The notes beneath the pieces are model-generated. The model worked only from the letters and a program-made list of their open reading frames with translations. It searched no databases and had not been told where the DNA came from. A program made the translations under genes and the position numbers. Positions 15,806 to 25,002 of a stretch of 29,512 bases of DNA are shown here, piece by piece. How positions within the stretch are numbered: the first letter of the stretch is position 1; the number at the start of each line of letters is the position of its first letter. This stretch comes from an uncultured Pedobacter sp. (GTDB taxonomy: Bacteria; Bacteroidota; Bacteroidia; Sphingobacteriales; Sphingobacteriaceae). The DNA lies in NCBI GenBank assembly GCA_938008555.1, contig CALLKE010000234.1:1-29512 (forward strand), given 5' to 3'.

Positions 15806-16501
15806 CTAGACGATAATGTGCCATCGATTTAAATGATGTCGTCCGTCTTTCATTAAATATTTGAATCGCCACCCAATTGGTGATACAGGGTCTTTATATC
15901 CAAAAACTTGTGCAGCACCTTCAGGATTTTCTTGCCGATAAGAAAAGAGTTGATAATTGAGGGATTCAATGCCTCTAGGAATCTTATCGTCGGTATTACT
16001 TAACGATAGTACACGATAAAAAGAAGGAGTATTTCCGAGTCGATGATCGGCTCTATATTCTTTTTCTTTTCTGATTCTATTTTGTCTTTTCTCAACATCA
16101 CTTGGCTCAGCTGCTCCCTTTTGCGGAGGATAAGCCCAGTTTGCAACATGTGCGATGTATTGATCAGTCACAACAAATCGACATCCTGTAAGCTCATCAG
16201 TCATAAAATAATCACAGTTATATTGATTTAACTCAATAATAGACACAGATGTCATATGTGCATGCTTCCAGGGCAACCAATACACTCTACGCGTGTCATT
16301 TGATAGTTTACTTGTAGATGCTCTTGGACTTGCTAGCAAGACTATATCTCTAACTAAATCAAATGATTTACTATACTCAGCATATAGCTCTACTACAGAG
16401 CCCCTCAATTTGTTATTAAAATTAGGAGGTACAACTTGCAGTTGAAATGGACTCACCTGCCCATCTGTAACCGTCTTTATATACTGCCAAAAGTCGATCA
16501 T
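15806..16501 (-). CDS. Unknown 231-aa protein
   Basis: I do not recognise the family. The protein is soluble-looking, without signal peptide or membrane segments, and rich in aromatic and basic residues. Notable stretches are RRVYWLPWKHAHMTSVSI and NYDYF-like residues followed by MTDELTGCRFVVTDQYIAHVANW (about 70-125). A charged run KRQNRIRKEKEYR (about 137-150) and a tryptophan-rich C-terminus (PIGWRFKYLM, LNRWHIIV) follow. The compact core around a single conserved-looking Cys in LTGCRF could be a small enzymatic or toxin-like domain, but nothing in the sequence proves it. It converges on the permease gene, only 18 bp separating the stops, and lies 111 bp downstream of mazG. There are no adjacent partner genes such as an obvious antitoxin. 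Confidence 0.65.
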   Translation of the reverse strand: MIDFWQYIKTVTDGQVSPFQLQVVPPNFNNKLRGSVVELYAEYSKSFDLVRDIVLLASPRASTSKLSNDTRRVYWLPWKHAHMTSVSIIELNQYNCDYFMTDELTGCRFVVTDQYIAHVANWAYPPQKGAAEPSDVEKRQNRIRKEKEYRADHRLGNTPSFYRVLSLSNTDDKIPRGIESLNYQLFSYRQENPEGAAQVFGYKDPVSPIGWRFKYLMKDGRHHLNRWHIIV

Positions 16502-16612
16502 ATGAGTTTAATTATTAATACCTCGAAACAATTTAGTTGCCTGCTAGCGTTGCTCCATAAAAGCTATTGATTCTAGACAAATCCATTAATGGGGAATAAG
16601 CTAAAATCTAAT

Positions 16613-17419
16613 TTATGTTTTCTTTGCTTCATTCCAAAAAACATCCATCTCAGCCAGACTCATGTCTTTCAGGTTTTTGCCAATCGATTTGGCTTGATCT
16701 TCTAAATATTGAAACCTTTTGATGAATTTTTTATTTGTTTTTTCCAATGCATCCTCGGGGTTTATATCGACAAATCGAGCATAATTAATGAGTGAGAATA
16801 ACAGATCTCCAAATTCACTTTCTGCCTTATCCTTATCGATCACCTCACCTGTTGTTGCGTTAAATTCATTTTTGAATTCTTGCATTTCTTCTTCTACTTT
16901 TTCCCATACTTGGGCCTTTTCCTCCCAGTCGAACCCTACACCCCGAGCTTTCTCTTGAATTCTAGAAGCCTTGATGAGAGCAGGTAATGATGATGGAACT
17001 CCTGCTAAAACGGAAGCATTACCTTCTTTTAATTTCAGCTGTTCCCAGTTCCGCTTTACTTCATGTTCATCTGTCACTTGAATATCACCATAAACATGAG
17101 GGTGCCGATGAATCAATTTATCACATATCCCATTTAGTACATCAACAATAGTGAAGTCATTCGATTCGGATGCTATTCGTGCATAAAACACCAAGTGAAG
17201 CATGATGTCCCCCAGCTCTTTCTTTATTTCTTGTCTATCTCCTTTCAAAATAGCGTCAGACAGCTCATACGTTTCCTCAATGGTCAGATGGCGTAACGTT
17301 TCTAGTGTTTGCTTCTTATCCCATGGACATTGCTCTCTAAGTGTATTCATCACAGTAAGTAGGCGTTCGAAAGCAGTAGCGGGACTAAATGCCGTACTCG
17401 GTGGGATATTTGCAGACAT
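16613..17419 (-). CDS. mazG: Nucleoside triphosphate pyrophosphohydrolase MazG
   Basis: MazG hydrolyses NTPs and dNTPs to monophosphates and pyrophosphate, cleansing the pool and influencing stress signalling. Both all-alpha MazG domains are present. The first has CPWDKKQTLETLRHLTIEETYEL with EExxE, then KELGDIMLHLVFYARIA and the linker HRHPHVYGD. The second has VEEEMQEF and ESEFGDLLFSLINYARF, ending FWNEAKK. I place the start at ATG 17419 (MSANIPPSTAF), giving 268 aa, because the family begins close to the FERLLTVM-LR-CPWD block. An in-frame start at 17485 would add 22 residues without homologous character. The glutathione peroxidase gene lies upstream on the same strand. Confidence 0.92.
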   Translation of the reverse strand: MSANIPPSTAFSPATAFERLLTVMNTLREQCPWDKKQTLETLRHLTIEETYELSDAILKGDRQEIKKELGDIMLHLVFYARIASESNDFTIVDVLNGICDKLIHRHPHVYGDIQVTDEHEVKRNWEQLKLKEGNASVLAGVPSSLPALIKASRIQEKARGVGFDWEEKAQVWEKVEEEMQEFKNEFNATTGEVIDKDKAESEFGDLLFSLINYARFVDINPEDALEKTNKKFIKRFQYLEDQAKSIGKNLKDMSLAEMDVFWNEAKKT

Positions 17420-17503
17420 ATATATACTATTTGTTTTGTGTAGAGATAATGTATTACATGCATGACTAGATTGGATTTTCAGCAAGCACGATACAACATG
17501 TGC

Positions 17504-18019
17504 TTATAGTTTTGATAAAATTTCTGGGCTCATAGGTTTCACTTTAGGTAAGAAGTAGGCAATCAACTGTCCTTTCTCATCAATCAAGAACTTTCCAAAG
17601 TTCCAACCTACTTTTACATCCTCAACACCATTATTTTCTTTTCGACAAAGCCATTGGTAAATAGGGTGTTGTTCTTTACCCTTCACATTGATTTTTTCAG
17701 TCATAAGAAATGTAACACCATAATTCTTCTGACAAAATGCAGCTATCTCTGCTGCAGTGCCGGGCTCTTGTCGAAAAAACTGGTTACATGGGAATCCAAT
17801 AATCACCAGTTTATCTGAATGGGTTTCGTGCATTTTCTGCAATTCTGCATATTGAGGGGTGAACCCACACTTAGATGCTGTATTCACAAGCAATAACTTT
17901 TTCCCTTTGAAGTCGCTGAGCTGAATCAATGACTTGCCGTCAAGGCTCTTGATAGAAAAATCATAGATCGTTTTTCCTGTTACAGGATCTGGCACTTTAT
18001 TTTCTGAAATAGAAGTCAT
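17504..18019 (-). CDS. Glutathione peroxidase family protein (Cys type)
   Basis: A 171-aa thiol peroxidase that reduces hydrogen peroxide or organic hydroperoxides. The peroxidatic residue is Cys51 in NTASKCGFTPQY, replacing the selenocysteine of mammalian enzymes. The second family motif is GFPCNQF (Cys78, Gln80), the candidate resolving Cys96 lies in AAFCQKNYG, and the Trp-Asn pair is in VGWNFGKF. Bacterial Cys-type members usually take electrons from thioredoxin rather than glutathione, so the name reflects family and not proven donor. There is no signal peptide, so it is cytoplasmic. It lies between the kdp-linked histidine kinase and mazG on the same strand, and probably has its own promoter in the 159-bp gap upstream. 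Confidence 0.92.
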   Translation of the reverse strand: MTSISENKVPDPVTGKTIYDFSIKSLDGKSLIQLSDFKGKKLLLVNTASKCGFTPQYAELQKMHETHSDKLVIIGFPCNQFFRQEPGTAAEIAAFCQKNYGVTFLMTEKINVKGKEQHPIYQWLCRKENNGVEDVKVGWNFGKFLIDEKGQLIAYFLPKVKPMSPEILSKL

Positions 18020-18178
18020 ACGACTATTTGTTTAATTGGTTAGTTCTTCTGCGTAATATCGTCTCAAATTTCAAAAGTACGATCAAGATAAAAGGATTGG
18101 CAATTCTATCTATTTAATTACATGACCATACTTTGAAGATGAGTCGGCACAAATGTATCAAATAGAACTATATGGCTT

Positions 18179-19915
18179 TTAGACAGAAAGCCTAAAATAA
18201 AATGTGCTTCCTACTCCAACTTCGCTAGTGACACCAATAGAGCCTCCTTGAGCCTCGATAAATTCTTTGCTGATAGCAAGCCCCAACCCAATGCATGTTC
18301 CTGTTTTGTTACTTCCTGGAATCTGAAGGTATTTATCAAATATTTTGCTCAAATACCGTTTACCAATTCCTTTCCCTTGATCCTTCACAGAGAACAAGAT
18401 ATTTTCCTGGTCGCGTTTTACCTGGATCAGTATTTTACTTTGTTCAGATGAGTAACGAATAGCATTTGTCAGGAAATTGACCAACACCCACGCTGTTTTT
18501 TCTATATCAGTCTTGATTTCTGGTAAGTCTTTGTCGACATCAGTTATTAATACTATTCGTTTTTGATCTGCTTGAACTTGTATGGCCTCCAGCACATATT
18601 CTAATATTTCATGAGGACTATTCTGCTGAATATTGAGTTGAATATTGCCTGTTTCCACCTGAGATAAATTCAATAACTCGCTTGTAATTTTTAAAAGACG
18701 ACTACTATCCTCTTTAATGCTTTCTATCAATTTTTTTTGTGCTTCGTTAATCACTCCTGTTTTCTTTTTTTCGAGGGACTGAATATTTTTCTTGATAGAT
18801 GAAATAGGTGTTTTTAACTCATGGGAAACTGTTGCAATAAAATTTGTTTTAGCATCATCCATTTCTTTAAATGGGGTTACATTTTTCAATAGAATAACAT
18901 GGCCAATATGTTTGATATCCTTCTCTCCTGTAGGTGTGATTTGAATATCAATGATTTCTTTTTCAAAAAAACTTTCTTTGTTGTCGGCATAAATCTTGAT
19001 CGTCCGGTTTAATTCTTTACCGATCTTCCCTAATGAGTTTGTTAGCTCGTGTGTTAATACATTCATCAGATCATTTGTCACAGCAATATCATGAGCAAAT
19101 TTCCCAATCAGCTCCTCTGATTGAAGGCCAATTGCTTTTGATGCTTCATCATTTATAAATAGTATTTTATTATCCTCATCTAAACCAATAACGGGATCAC
19201 GCATATTATTAATCAGTGTCTCAATACGTTTCTTCTCAAACATTAGTTGATGCAAATTACTATCATGATATTCTTCTAATTTCTTTGCCATCATGTTAAA
19301 TGACTTGGCTAATTCTCCAAACTCGTCATGGCTTTCAAAATGGACACGCTGATTATAGTTTATTGCTGCAATTTGTTTAATCCGATCAGACAATTCTTTA
19401 ATAGGCGCCGCGATACTATTGGGCAAATTGATTAATAGAGTGAATGCAATTAAGAAGCAAATTGTTCCGCTTAAAGCAATCCAAATGGTAGCAGATAAAG
19501 CTGTTCTTTTAGCTATTTCATTTTTTCGCTGAATAGCCTCCATATTCAGTCGCATAATTTGAGATATATCATTTCTTAACACCGGATATATCTTACTATC
19601 CAATAGATTGGATTTGAGTTGATAAAAATGTGTAGTCAGTTCATTTGTAATCTCTTGTTCACCATCTTCAGTAACATTTTGCCTTTGTTTTTTCAAATAG
19701 TCTTCAAATTTGCCATCGATCTTTTTTGTATCTGATATTTCATCTAAAGCCAAAAGCATATTTCTAGCATATTCTAGTGTATTGTAGTTAGCTACTAAAA
19801 TATTCTCCGTATCATTTTTTATAGCATTTATATATTTCGCATCTATGAACGTCAATAAAACAATCATGACAAAAAGCAACCCAACACCTAGGGTTAGTTT
19901 GGTTCTAATCTTCAT
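18179..19915 (-). CDS. Membrane sensor histidine kinase linked to the kdp operon
   Basis: A 578-aa kinase with two membrane helices (about 8-25 and 141-163) around a helical periplasmic domain, HAMP (about 165-218), PAS (about 230-345) and HisKA. The phospho-acceptor is His365 in ATVSHELKTPISS. The ATPase domain carries FLTNAIRYS (N box), VKDQGKGIGKRY (G1) and GLGLAISKEFIEAQGG (G2). It follows the kinase-less KdpD across 86 bp and is probably the kinase half of a split Kdp sensor, a common arrangement in Bacteroidota. Its HAMP/PAS architecture differs from the transmitter part of E. coli KdpD. No response regulator lies downstream; the next gene is a peroxidase, so the partner must be encoded elsewhere or has been lost. 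Confidence 0.88.
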   Translation of the reverse strand: MKIRTKLTLGVGLLFVMIVLLTFIDAKYINAIKNDTENILVANYNTLEYARNMLLALDEISDTKKIDGKFEDYLKKQRQNVTEDGEQEITNELTTHFYQLKSNLLDSKIYPVLRNDISQIMRLNMEAIQRKNEIAKRTALSATIWIALSGTICFLIAFTLLINLPNSIAAPIKELSDRIKQIAAINYNQRVHFESHDEFGELAKSFNMMAKKLEEYHDSNLHQLMFEKKRIETLINNMRDPVIGLDEDNKILFINDEASKAIGLQSEELIGKFAHDIAVTNDLMNVLTHELTNSLGKIGKELNRTIKIYADNKESFFEKEIIDIQITPTGEKDIKHIGHVILLKNVTPFKEMDDAKTNFIATVSHELKTPISSIKKNIQSLEKKKTGVINEAQKKLIESIKEDSSRLLKITSELLNLSQVETGNIQLNIQQNSPHEILEYVLEAIQVQADQKRIVLITDVDKDLPEIKTDIEKTAWVLVNFLTNAIRYSSEQSKILIQVKRDQENILFSVKDQGKGIGKRYLSKIFDKYLQIPGSNKTGTCIGLGLAISKEFIEAQGGSIGVTSEVGVGSTFYFRLSV

Positions 19916-20001
19916 GCGTATTTATGGTTCTTAGTTTAATGCCTGAAAGATTCTCATAGTTGGGTTCATACAGATTTGGCATCAATCATAACGGCCTATT
20001 A

Positions 20002-21126
20002 TCAACTCAAAATCACAAGGTCAATATCTAAAGACGACAACTTACTCAGCAAACGATTAAATGTATTGGTTGCTAGAATAATTCTGAGCAAGTTCAGATG
20101 TGGCTTTCCAATACAAAGGGTGGTAATCCCTTTTTGCTCCACCACTTCCATAATCGCTCTCGACACATTATCATTTTTTACTTGGTGTACCTCTGCACCT
20201 AGCTCAGTGGCCAACTTAAAATTATTGATCAGGTACCTTTGTTTATCCAATGGGATTTTATCACTACTCTCGCTCGGGGTTTGAACATATAAAATGGTCC
20301 ATTTACTATGATAATAACTAGCAAGACGTGCTGTTTTTCGAATCACATTTTTTGCTGTTTCTTCATTGCTGCTAATGCAGGCCAAAAATTTTTCATGGCG
20401 CATAGCAATACCTTTGGGAACTTCTATCTCAACTTTACGTTCTACCTGACTAGCAACTTCCTTTAATGCCAACTCCCGTAACTGCAAAATATTTTCTGTA
20501 GTGAAGAAATTCCCAAGTGCAATCGGAATTTTTTCCTCTGCATAAATCTTCCCTTCTTTCAAACGTGTAACAAGCTCGTCGGCTGTTAAATCAATATTCA
20601 CTACTTCATCGGCTAATTGTAGTACACTATCTGGGATACGCTCTTTTACCTCGATTCCGGTTATCGTTTTAATTTCATTGTTGAGACTTTCAATATGTTG
20701 AATATTGACGGCACTAATCACATTAATTCCCGCATTCAAAATCTCTACGACATCCTGCCAACGTTTCCCATTCTTGCTACCCTCAATATTCGAATGTGCT
20801 AGTTCATCTACAATCACCACTTCTGGACGAAGATTGATAATAGCTTGTAAGTCGAGTTCTTCAAGCTCTTTGCCTTTGTAAAACAACTTTCGTCTGGGAA
20901 TCATTGGCAAGCCCTCAAGCAATTGATGTGTCTCTACCCGATTATGTGTTTCTATGAAACCTATTTTTACATCAACTCCGTTTTTTAGAAGCGCCTGGGC
21001 TTCTTGCAGCATACGAAACGTTTTACCCACACCAGCACTCATACCGATGTAAATTTTAAATTTTCCCTTTCTTGATTTTTGGATGAGATCGAGAAAGTGC
21101 TGAACATTGGTTTCTTTTTCAGTCAT
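20002..21126 (-). CDS. kdpD: KdpD N-terminal sensor protein without kinase domain
   Basis: A 374-aa protein equal to only the N-terminal cytoplasmic part of classical KdpD (about 900 aa). Residues 22-230 are the KdpD domain, with the Walker-A-like GMSAGVGKT (28-36), FIETHNRVET, VIVDELAHSN and NIQHIESLN. Residues 250-374 are a universal-stress-protein domain, ending in LSSLDIDLVILS. In other bacteria these domains sense K+, nucleotide or c-di-AMP and tune the kinase. Membrane and transmitter domains are missing and probably supplied by the kinase gene downstream. The start codon overlaps the porin stop by one base (TAATG), which predicts translational coupling. There is no sign of a frameshift, so this is an evolved split rather than a broken gene. 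Confidence 0.9.
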   Translation of the reverse strand: MTEKETNVQHFLDLIQKSRKGKFKIYIGMSAGVGKTFRMLQEAQALLKNGVDVKIGFIETHNRVETHQLLEGLPMIPRRKLFYKGKELEELDLQAIINLRPEVVIVDELAHSNIEGSKNGKRWQDVVEILNAGINVISAVNIQHIESLNNEIKTITGIEVKERIPDSVLQLADEVVNIDLTADELVTRLKEGKIYAEEKIPIALGNFFTTENILQLRELALKEVASQVERKVEIEVPKGIAMRHEKFLACISSNEETAKNVIRKTARLASYYHSKWTILYVQTPSESSDKIPLDKQRYLINNFKLATELGAEVHQVKNDNVSRAIMEVVEQKGITTLCIGKPHLNLLRIILATNTFNRLLSKLSSLDIDLVILS

Positions 21127-22196
21127 TAAAAAGACATCGCAATTGAAGTAGTGATAAAATAGCTCTGATTGCTTGGTTGCCCATTTGATGTAAATATATT
21201 GTCTTTGCTTGTGAGCCCCCTCCCTTCGACACGAAGCATCACATTGTCAACTGGCAAGTAATCAACATTCAAAGAATAACTGTATGTCTGAAACCCATTT
21301 GCTGTAGCTGTAGGGATAATAACACCCCCTTTATCATCATAATATTCTCCCCGAACTCCTATACGAATTTTATCCGTCGCTGTGTAGCGAGCAATTAAAA
21401 TGGGAGAATACCACACGTCGTATACATTGCTGCCCTTGCTTTCTTGTTGCACCCCTATATCAAATCCAGCTGTCAGACCAATTTTGTTTGTAAGTTGAAA
21501 TTGCCCATAAAAATTATTGAAATAGCGCCATTTTTTTAAGCTATCAGGCTGCTCATTTCCGATATAGGTACTCCAATTTACAGTTGTGTTTGAGTTGGGT
21601 TTGTAAGTAACCTGTGTTCCAAAGGCAGGCGTCTGATTTCCATCAATACGTTTAATTGCTTGCCAACCATTCAGGTACAGTACTGCTAAAAATAATTTTT
21701 CATTTTTTGATGTATAGCCTAGCTTCGCTCCAGCTTCATAGTATGGTGTATTTTCAGCTAAAATACTTCTTGTTAAATTCCAGCAATCCTTTCCAATGGC
21801 ACTTTCGAAACCAATATGCGAGGGCATAATTCCAACGTCTAGCCACAGATTATGTTTTTTAGACATTTTTACTCCAGCATTAGCCTCAAAAACACTTCTC
21901 AATGCACCTGGCTCATCTGCCAAATTATATTGAGGATATGTTCCTGCCATTAAAGCAAAATTGCCTCGCACTTTATCTGTACTGTAGTTGGCTTTTGCAA
22001 AGCCAAGATTCAAGCTAACTTCATTGTCACGACTATAATTGTAGAAAAAGGGTTGCTTAGTATGATTGGCAGGATCTCCAAAACCGTAGCTATAATAAGT
22101 CTCTAAATAACCAGAAAAATTTAATGGATTTGCCCTGTCTTGAGCATATATATTGACTGAACCTAAGAGGAATAAAATAAGGAGTGTTTTTTTCAT
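21126..22196 (-). CDS. Outer-membrane beta-barrel porin in the kdp operon
   Basis: It starts with a signal peptide (MKKTLLILFLLGSVNIYAQ, cleavage expected after Ala-Gln) and continues as alternating polar/hydrophobic strands: NFSGYLETYYSYGF, DNEVSLNLGFAKANYS, ILIARYTATDKIRIGVRGEYYDD. The C-terminal strand, SYFITTSIAMSF, ends in Phe, as outer-membrane proteins do. It resembles the Bacteroidota porins classed as outer-membrane beta-barrel proteins. Position between kdpC and kdpD suggests it admits K+ (or another solute) through the outer membrane when the pump is induced; selectivity is inference. I chose ATG 22196, which opens a canonical signal peptide; a GTG at 22214 would add six residues before it. 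Confidence 0.87.
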   Translation of the reverse strand: MKKTLLILFLLGSVNIYAQDRANPLNFSGYLETYYSYGFGDPANHTKQPFFYNYSRDNEVSLNLGFAKANYSTDKVRGNFALMAGTYPQYNLADEPGALRSVFEANAGVKMSKKHNLWLDVGIMPSHIGFESAIGKDCWNLTRSILAENTPYYEAGAKLGYTSKNEKLFLAVLYLNGWQAIKRIDGNQTPAFGTQVTYKPNSNTTVNWSTYIGNEQPDSLKKWRYFNNFYGQFQLTNKIGLTAGFDIGVQQESKGSNVYDVWYSPILIARYTATDKIRIGVRGEYYDDKGGVIIPTATANGFQTYSYSLNVDYLPVDNVMLRVEGRGLTSKDNIFTSNGQPSNQSYFITTSIAMSF

Positions 22197-22243
22197 AAGG
22201 AATTCATTAATCACAGCCCTTGTGCAGAGAAGGTGAGTAAAAA

Positions 22244-22804
22244 TTATTTAAGTCTACCCAAAGCAATATTCAACTCCAATACATTCACCGATGACGGGCC
22301 AAACAAATCCAGTAATGGCTTCTGTATGTGCTTTTCTACTAATTGACTTACTTGTTGCTCAGAGATATTCCTTGCTTGAGCAACACGTTTCACCTGTATG
22401 AATGCTGCATTAGGAGAAATATGTGGATCTAAACCACTACCGGATGCGGTAACCATTTCTGAGGGGATATCTTGTTTAGTTAAGTAAGGATGATGAACAA
22501 GAAAGCTATCTACTCTTGTTTGAACATCTTTTAAATAGTCTGGATTACCAGGGCCTTTATTACTGCCACCACCAGCTGCAGCATTGTAATTGACAACGGA
22601 TGGCCTGCTCCAGAAGTAATTGTTTTTAGTAAAAGATTGGCCTACTTTTTGGAAACCTACAACTTTTCCATCCACTTCAATAGTTTCACCTTTGCCTTTG
22701 CAGGGTGCAAATTGTGCAATGCCCGTAATAACCAAAGGGTAAAGAGCGGAAAAGAGTATCAAGCATAGCAGGGTGAGCTTGAGGGCTGAAAATATATTTT
22801 TCAT
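22244..22804 (-). CDS. kdpC: K+-transporting ATPase subunit C
   Basis: A 186-aa accessory subunit of the KdpFABC pump, anchored by one N-terminal helix (about 8-31, LKLTLLCLILFSALYPLVITGIAQ) with the rest periplasmic. Family motifs are visible: GQSFTKNNYFWSRPS, YNAAAGGGSNKGP, VTASGSGLDPHISPNAA, VAQARN near the second half, and a short DLFGPSSVNVLELNIAL C-terminus. It is proposed to stabilise the complex and assist ATP binding. Length is normal. It lies 82 bp after kdpB and 47 bp before the porin start in the same transcription unit. Confidence 0.95.
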   Translation of the reverse strand: MKNIFSALKLTLLCLILFSALYPLVITGIAQFAPCKGKGETIEVDGKVVGFQKVGQSFTKNNYFWSRPSVVNYNAAAGGGSNKGPGNPDYLKDVQTRVDSFLVHHPYLTKQDIPSEMVTASGSGLDPHISPNAAFIQVKRVAQARNISEQQVSQLVEKHIQKPLLDLFGPSSVNVLELNIALGRLK

Positions 22805-22886
22805 GTTTTACTATGATTTGTAATTGCTGTGATTTATTTCTTGAATCATAGTTTTATATATGAGAACAAAATAAATCATAGGATAG

Positions 22887-24929
22887 TTAGATAAACACTG
22901 AAACCATTAAGTCAATTAATTTGATCCCTATAAAAGGGATGATAATGCCTCCTAAACCATAAATCAATAAATTTCTTCGAAGAATAGCACTTGCTCCAAT
23001 AGGTTTGTAAGCGACCCCTCTCAATGCAATAGGAATCAATATGGGAATAATAATGGCATTAAAAATTACGGCAGAAAGAATAGCACTTTCTGGGCTATGC
23101 AGATTCATAATATTCAAACCCTGCAGAGCAGGAATGGAGGCAATAAATAAGGCGGGTACAATAGCAAAATATTTAGCGACATCATTCGCGATAGAGAACG
23201 TGGTTAGTGTTCCACGAGTCATCAGTAATTGTTTTCCTATTTCTATGACCTCAATTAGCTTTGTTGGGTCGTTATCTAAATCGACCATATTCCCTGCTTC
23301 TTTGGCTGCCTGAGTACCACTATTCATGGCCACACCAACATCGGCTTGAGCTAGAGCAGGAGCATCATTTGTTCCATCGCCCATCATAGCAACTAGTTTC
23401 CCTCCCTGCTGCTCTTTTCGGATATATTCTAGTTTATCTTCTGGCTTTGCTTCTGCAATAAAATCATCTACACCAGCTCTTTCAGCAATAAACTTTGCGG
23501 TAAGGGGGTTATCGCCTGTCACCATCACTGTCTTTACACCCATTTTGCGCAAGCGATCAAATCGTTCACGGATTCCTGTCTTAATAATATCTTGCAATTC
23601 AACCACACCCATCGCTTTTTCATTTTCAGAGACTACAAGCGGAGTACCACCATTGCTTGATATTTTTTTCACTTTTTCAACAATGTCATTTGGGAAATCA
23701 TTCCCAGCTTGTTCAACCATTTTTTTAATGGTGTCAAAAGCTCCTTTTCGAATACGTCCGCTCTCGTAATCGATCCCCGAGCTTCTTGTTTCTGCAGAGA
23801 ATTTGATGAACGTAAGTTTTGATGATGATGAGGCTTCTTTTTTGATTTGCTCACTATTCATAGAATGCTTTTCACCCAACTCAATAATAGATTTTCCTTC
23901 GGGTGTTTCATCTGCGATCGAGCTTAGAATTGCACATTTAATAAAATGCTTTTCATCCACCTGACTAGCAGGATAGAAGTTAGTTGCTTTTCTATTCCCA
24001 ATCGTAATTGTTCCTGTTTTGTCGAGTAGTAACACATCGATATCACCTGCAGTTTCTACTGCTCTACCCGATTTGGTAATTACATTCGCACGCAACGCTC
24101 TATCCATCCCCGCAATACCAATAGCCGAGAGTAAACCTCCAATAGTTGTTGGAATCAAGCAAACAAACAATGAAATCACGGCAGCAATACTGATGGGTGT
24201 TTTTGCATAATTAGCAAAAGGCTCCAACGTAACACAAACGATGATGAAGATGAGTGTAAAAGCTGCTAATAGAATAGTTAGTGCAATTTCATTTGGTGTT
24301 TTCTGCCGACTAGCGCCTTCCACTAGTGCAATCATTTTATCTAAAAAGTTCTCGCCTGGCTGTGTGGTTACCATCACCTTAATTTTATCGGATAAAACTT
24401 TCGTCCCTCCGGTGACACTACTTTTATCTCCACCGGCTTCACGAATCACAGGTGCCGACTCACCTGTAATAGCGCTCTCATCAATACTTGCCAGTCCTTC
24501 AGTAATCTCGCCATCGGTAGGAATCAGGTCCCCTGCTTCGCAAAAGAAAACATCTCCTTTTTTTAGCTGGGATGATGATACGGTTTGTAATTGCCCATTT
24601 TCAAGAATCAATTTCGCGGGTGTTTCCTCTCTCGTTTTACGCAAGCTGTCTGCCTGTGCTTTTCCCCTGGCTTCAGCTAAAGCCTCTGCAAAATTTGCAA
24701 AGAGTGTCGTAATCAATAGGATCAAAAAAATAGTCAAATTATATGCAAAACCTGGTGAAGCATGTGCATTGAAGAATGAACGAATCGTCTCGACAAGCAT
24801 GACCGCAGTACAAATTTCGACCACAAACATAACTGGGTTTTTAACCAGCAGTCTAGGATCAAGCTTGACAAAAGATTGTTTGAATGAATCTTTCAGGATC
24901 GTGCTATCGGCTAAATGAGATGCTTTCAT
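22887..24929 (-). CDS. kdpB: K+-transporting P-type ATPase subunit B
   Basis: The catalytic subunit of KdpFABC, 680 aa, a P1A-type ATPase that couples ATP hydrolysis to K+ uptake. Asp303 in LLLDKTGTITIGN is the phosphorylated residue. The actuator-domain TGES motif (DESAITGESAPV) is present, as are VMVTGDNPLTA and MMGDGTNDAPALAQADVGVAMNSGT in the P domain. Seven membrane helices are expected: two near 30-80, two near 215-275 and three at the C-terminus. Length matches the family. The coding region is continuous and all signature residues are intact. It sits between kdpA and kdpC. Confidence 0.97.
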   Translation of the reverse strand: MKASHLADSTILKDSFKQSFVKLDPRLLVKNPVMFVVEICTAVMLVETIRSFFNAHASPGFAYNLTIFLILLITTLFANFAEALAEARGKAQADSLRKTREETPAKLILENGQLQTVSSSQLKKGDVFFCEAGDLIPTDGEITEGLASIDESAITGESAPVIREAGGDKSSVTGGTKVLSDKIKVMVTTQPGENFLDKMIALVEGASRQKTPNEIALTILLAAFTLIFIIVCVTLEPFANYAKTPISIAAVISLFVCLIPTTIGGLLSAIGIAGMDRALRANVITKSGRAVETAGDIDVLLLDKTGTITIGNRKATNFYPASQVDEKHFIKCAILSSIADETPEGKSIIELGEKHSMNSEQIKKEASSSSKLTFIKFSAETRSSGIDYESGRIRKGAFDTIKKMVEQAGNDFPNDIVEKVKKISSNGGTPLVVSENEKAMGVVELQDIIKTGIRERFDRLRKMGVKTVMVTGDNPLTAKFIAERAGVDDFIAEAKPEDKLEYIRKEQQGGKLVAMMGDGTNDAPALAQADVGVAMNSGTQAAKEAGNMVDLDNDPTKLIEVIEIGKQLLMTRGTLTTFSIANDVAKYFAIVPALFIASIPALQGLNIMNLHSPESAILSAVIFNAIIIPILIPIALRGVAYKPIGASAILRRNLLIYGLGGIIIPFIGIKLIDLMVSVFI

Positions 24930-25002
24930 TGATTAAGCTTGTTTTTTCACTATTATTTATTTTAGCAATGCTTATCGGTTTTTACACCTTGTCTACCCTT
25001 AT

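Noticed and set aside
17420..17485. Extended N-terminus of MazG from ATG 17485
   Set aside because: The extra 22 residues show no MazG character; ATG 17419 places the conserved FERLL---LR-CPWD block at the usual distance from the start.
20002..21126. kdpD as a frameshifted pseudogene
   Set aside because: The frame is intact, ends cleanly after the USP domain and is followed by a full-length separate kinase; this is a known split layout in Bacteroidota rather than decay.
24241..24918. 225-codon + strand frame opposite kdpB
   Set aside because: kdpB on the other strand has every P-type ATPase motif; the opposite frame has no recognisable domain and is a by-product of its codon use.
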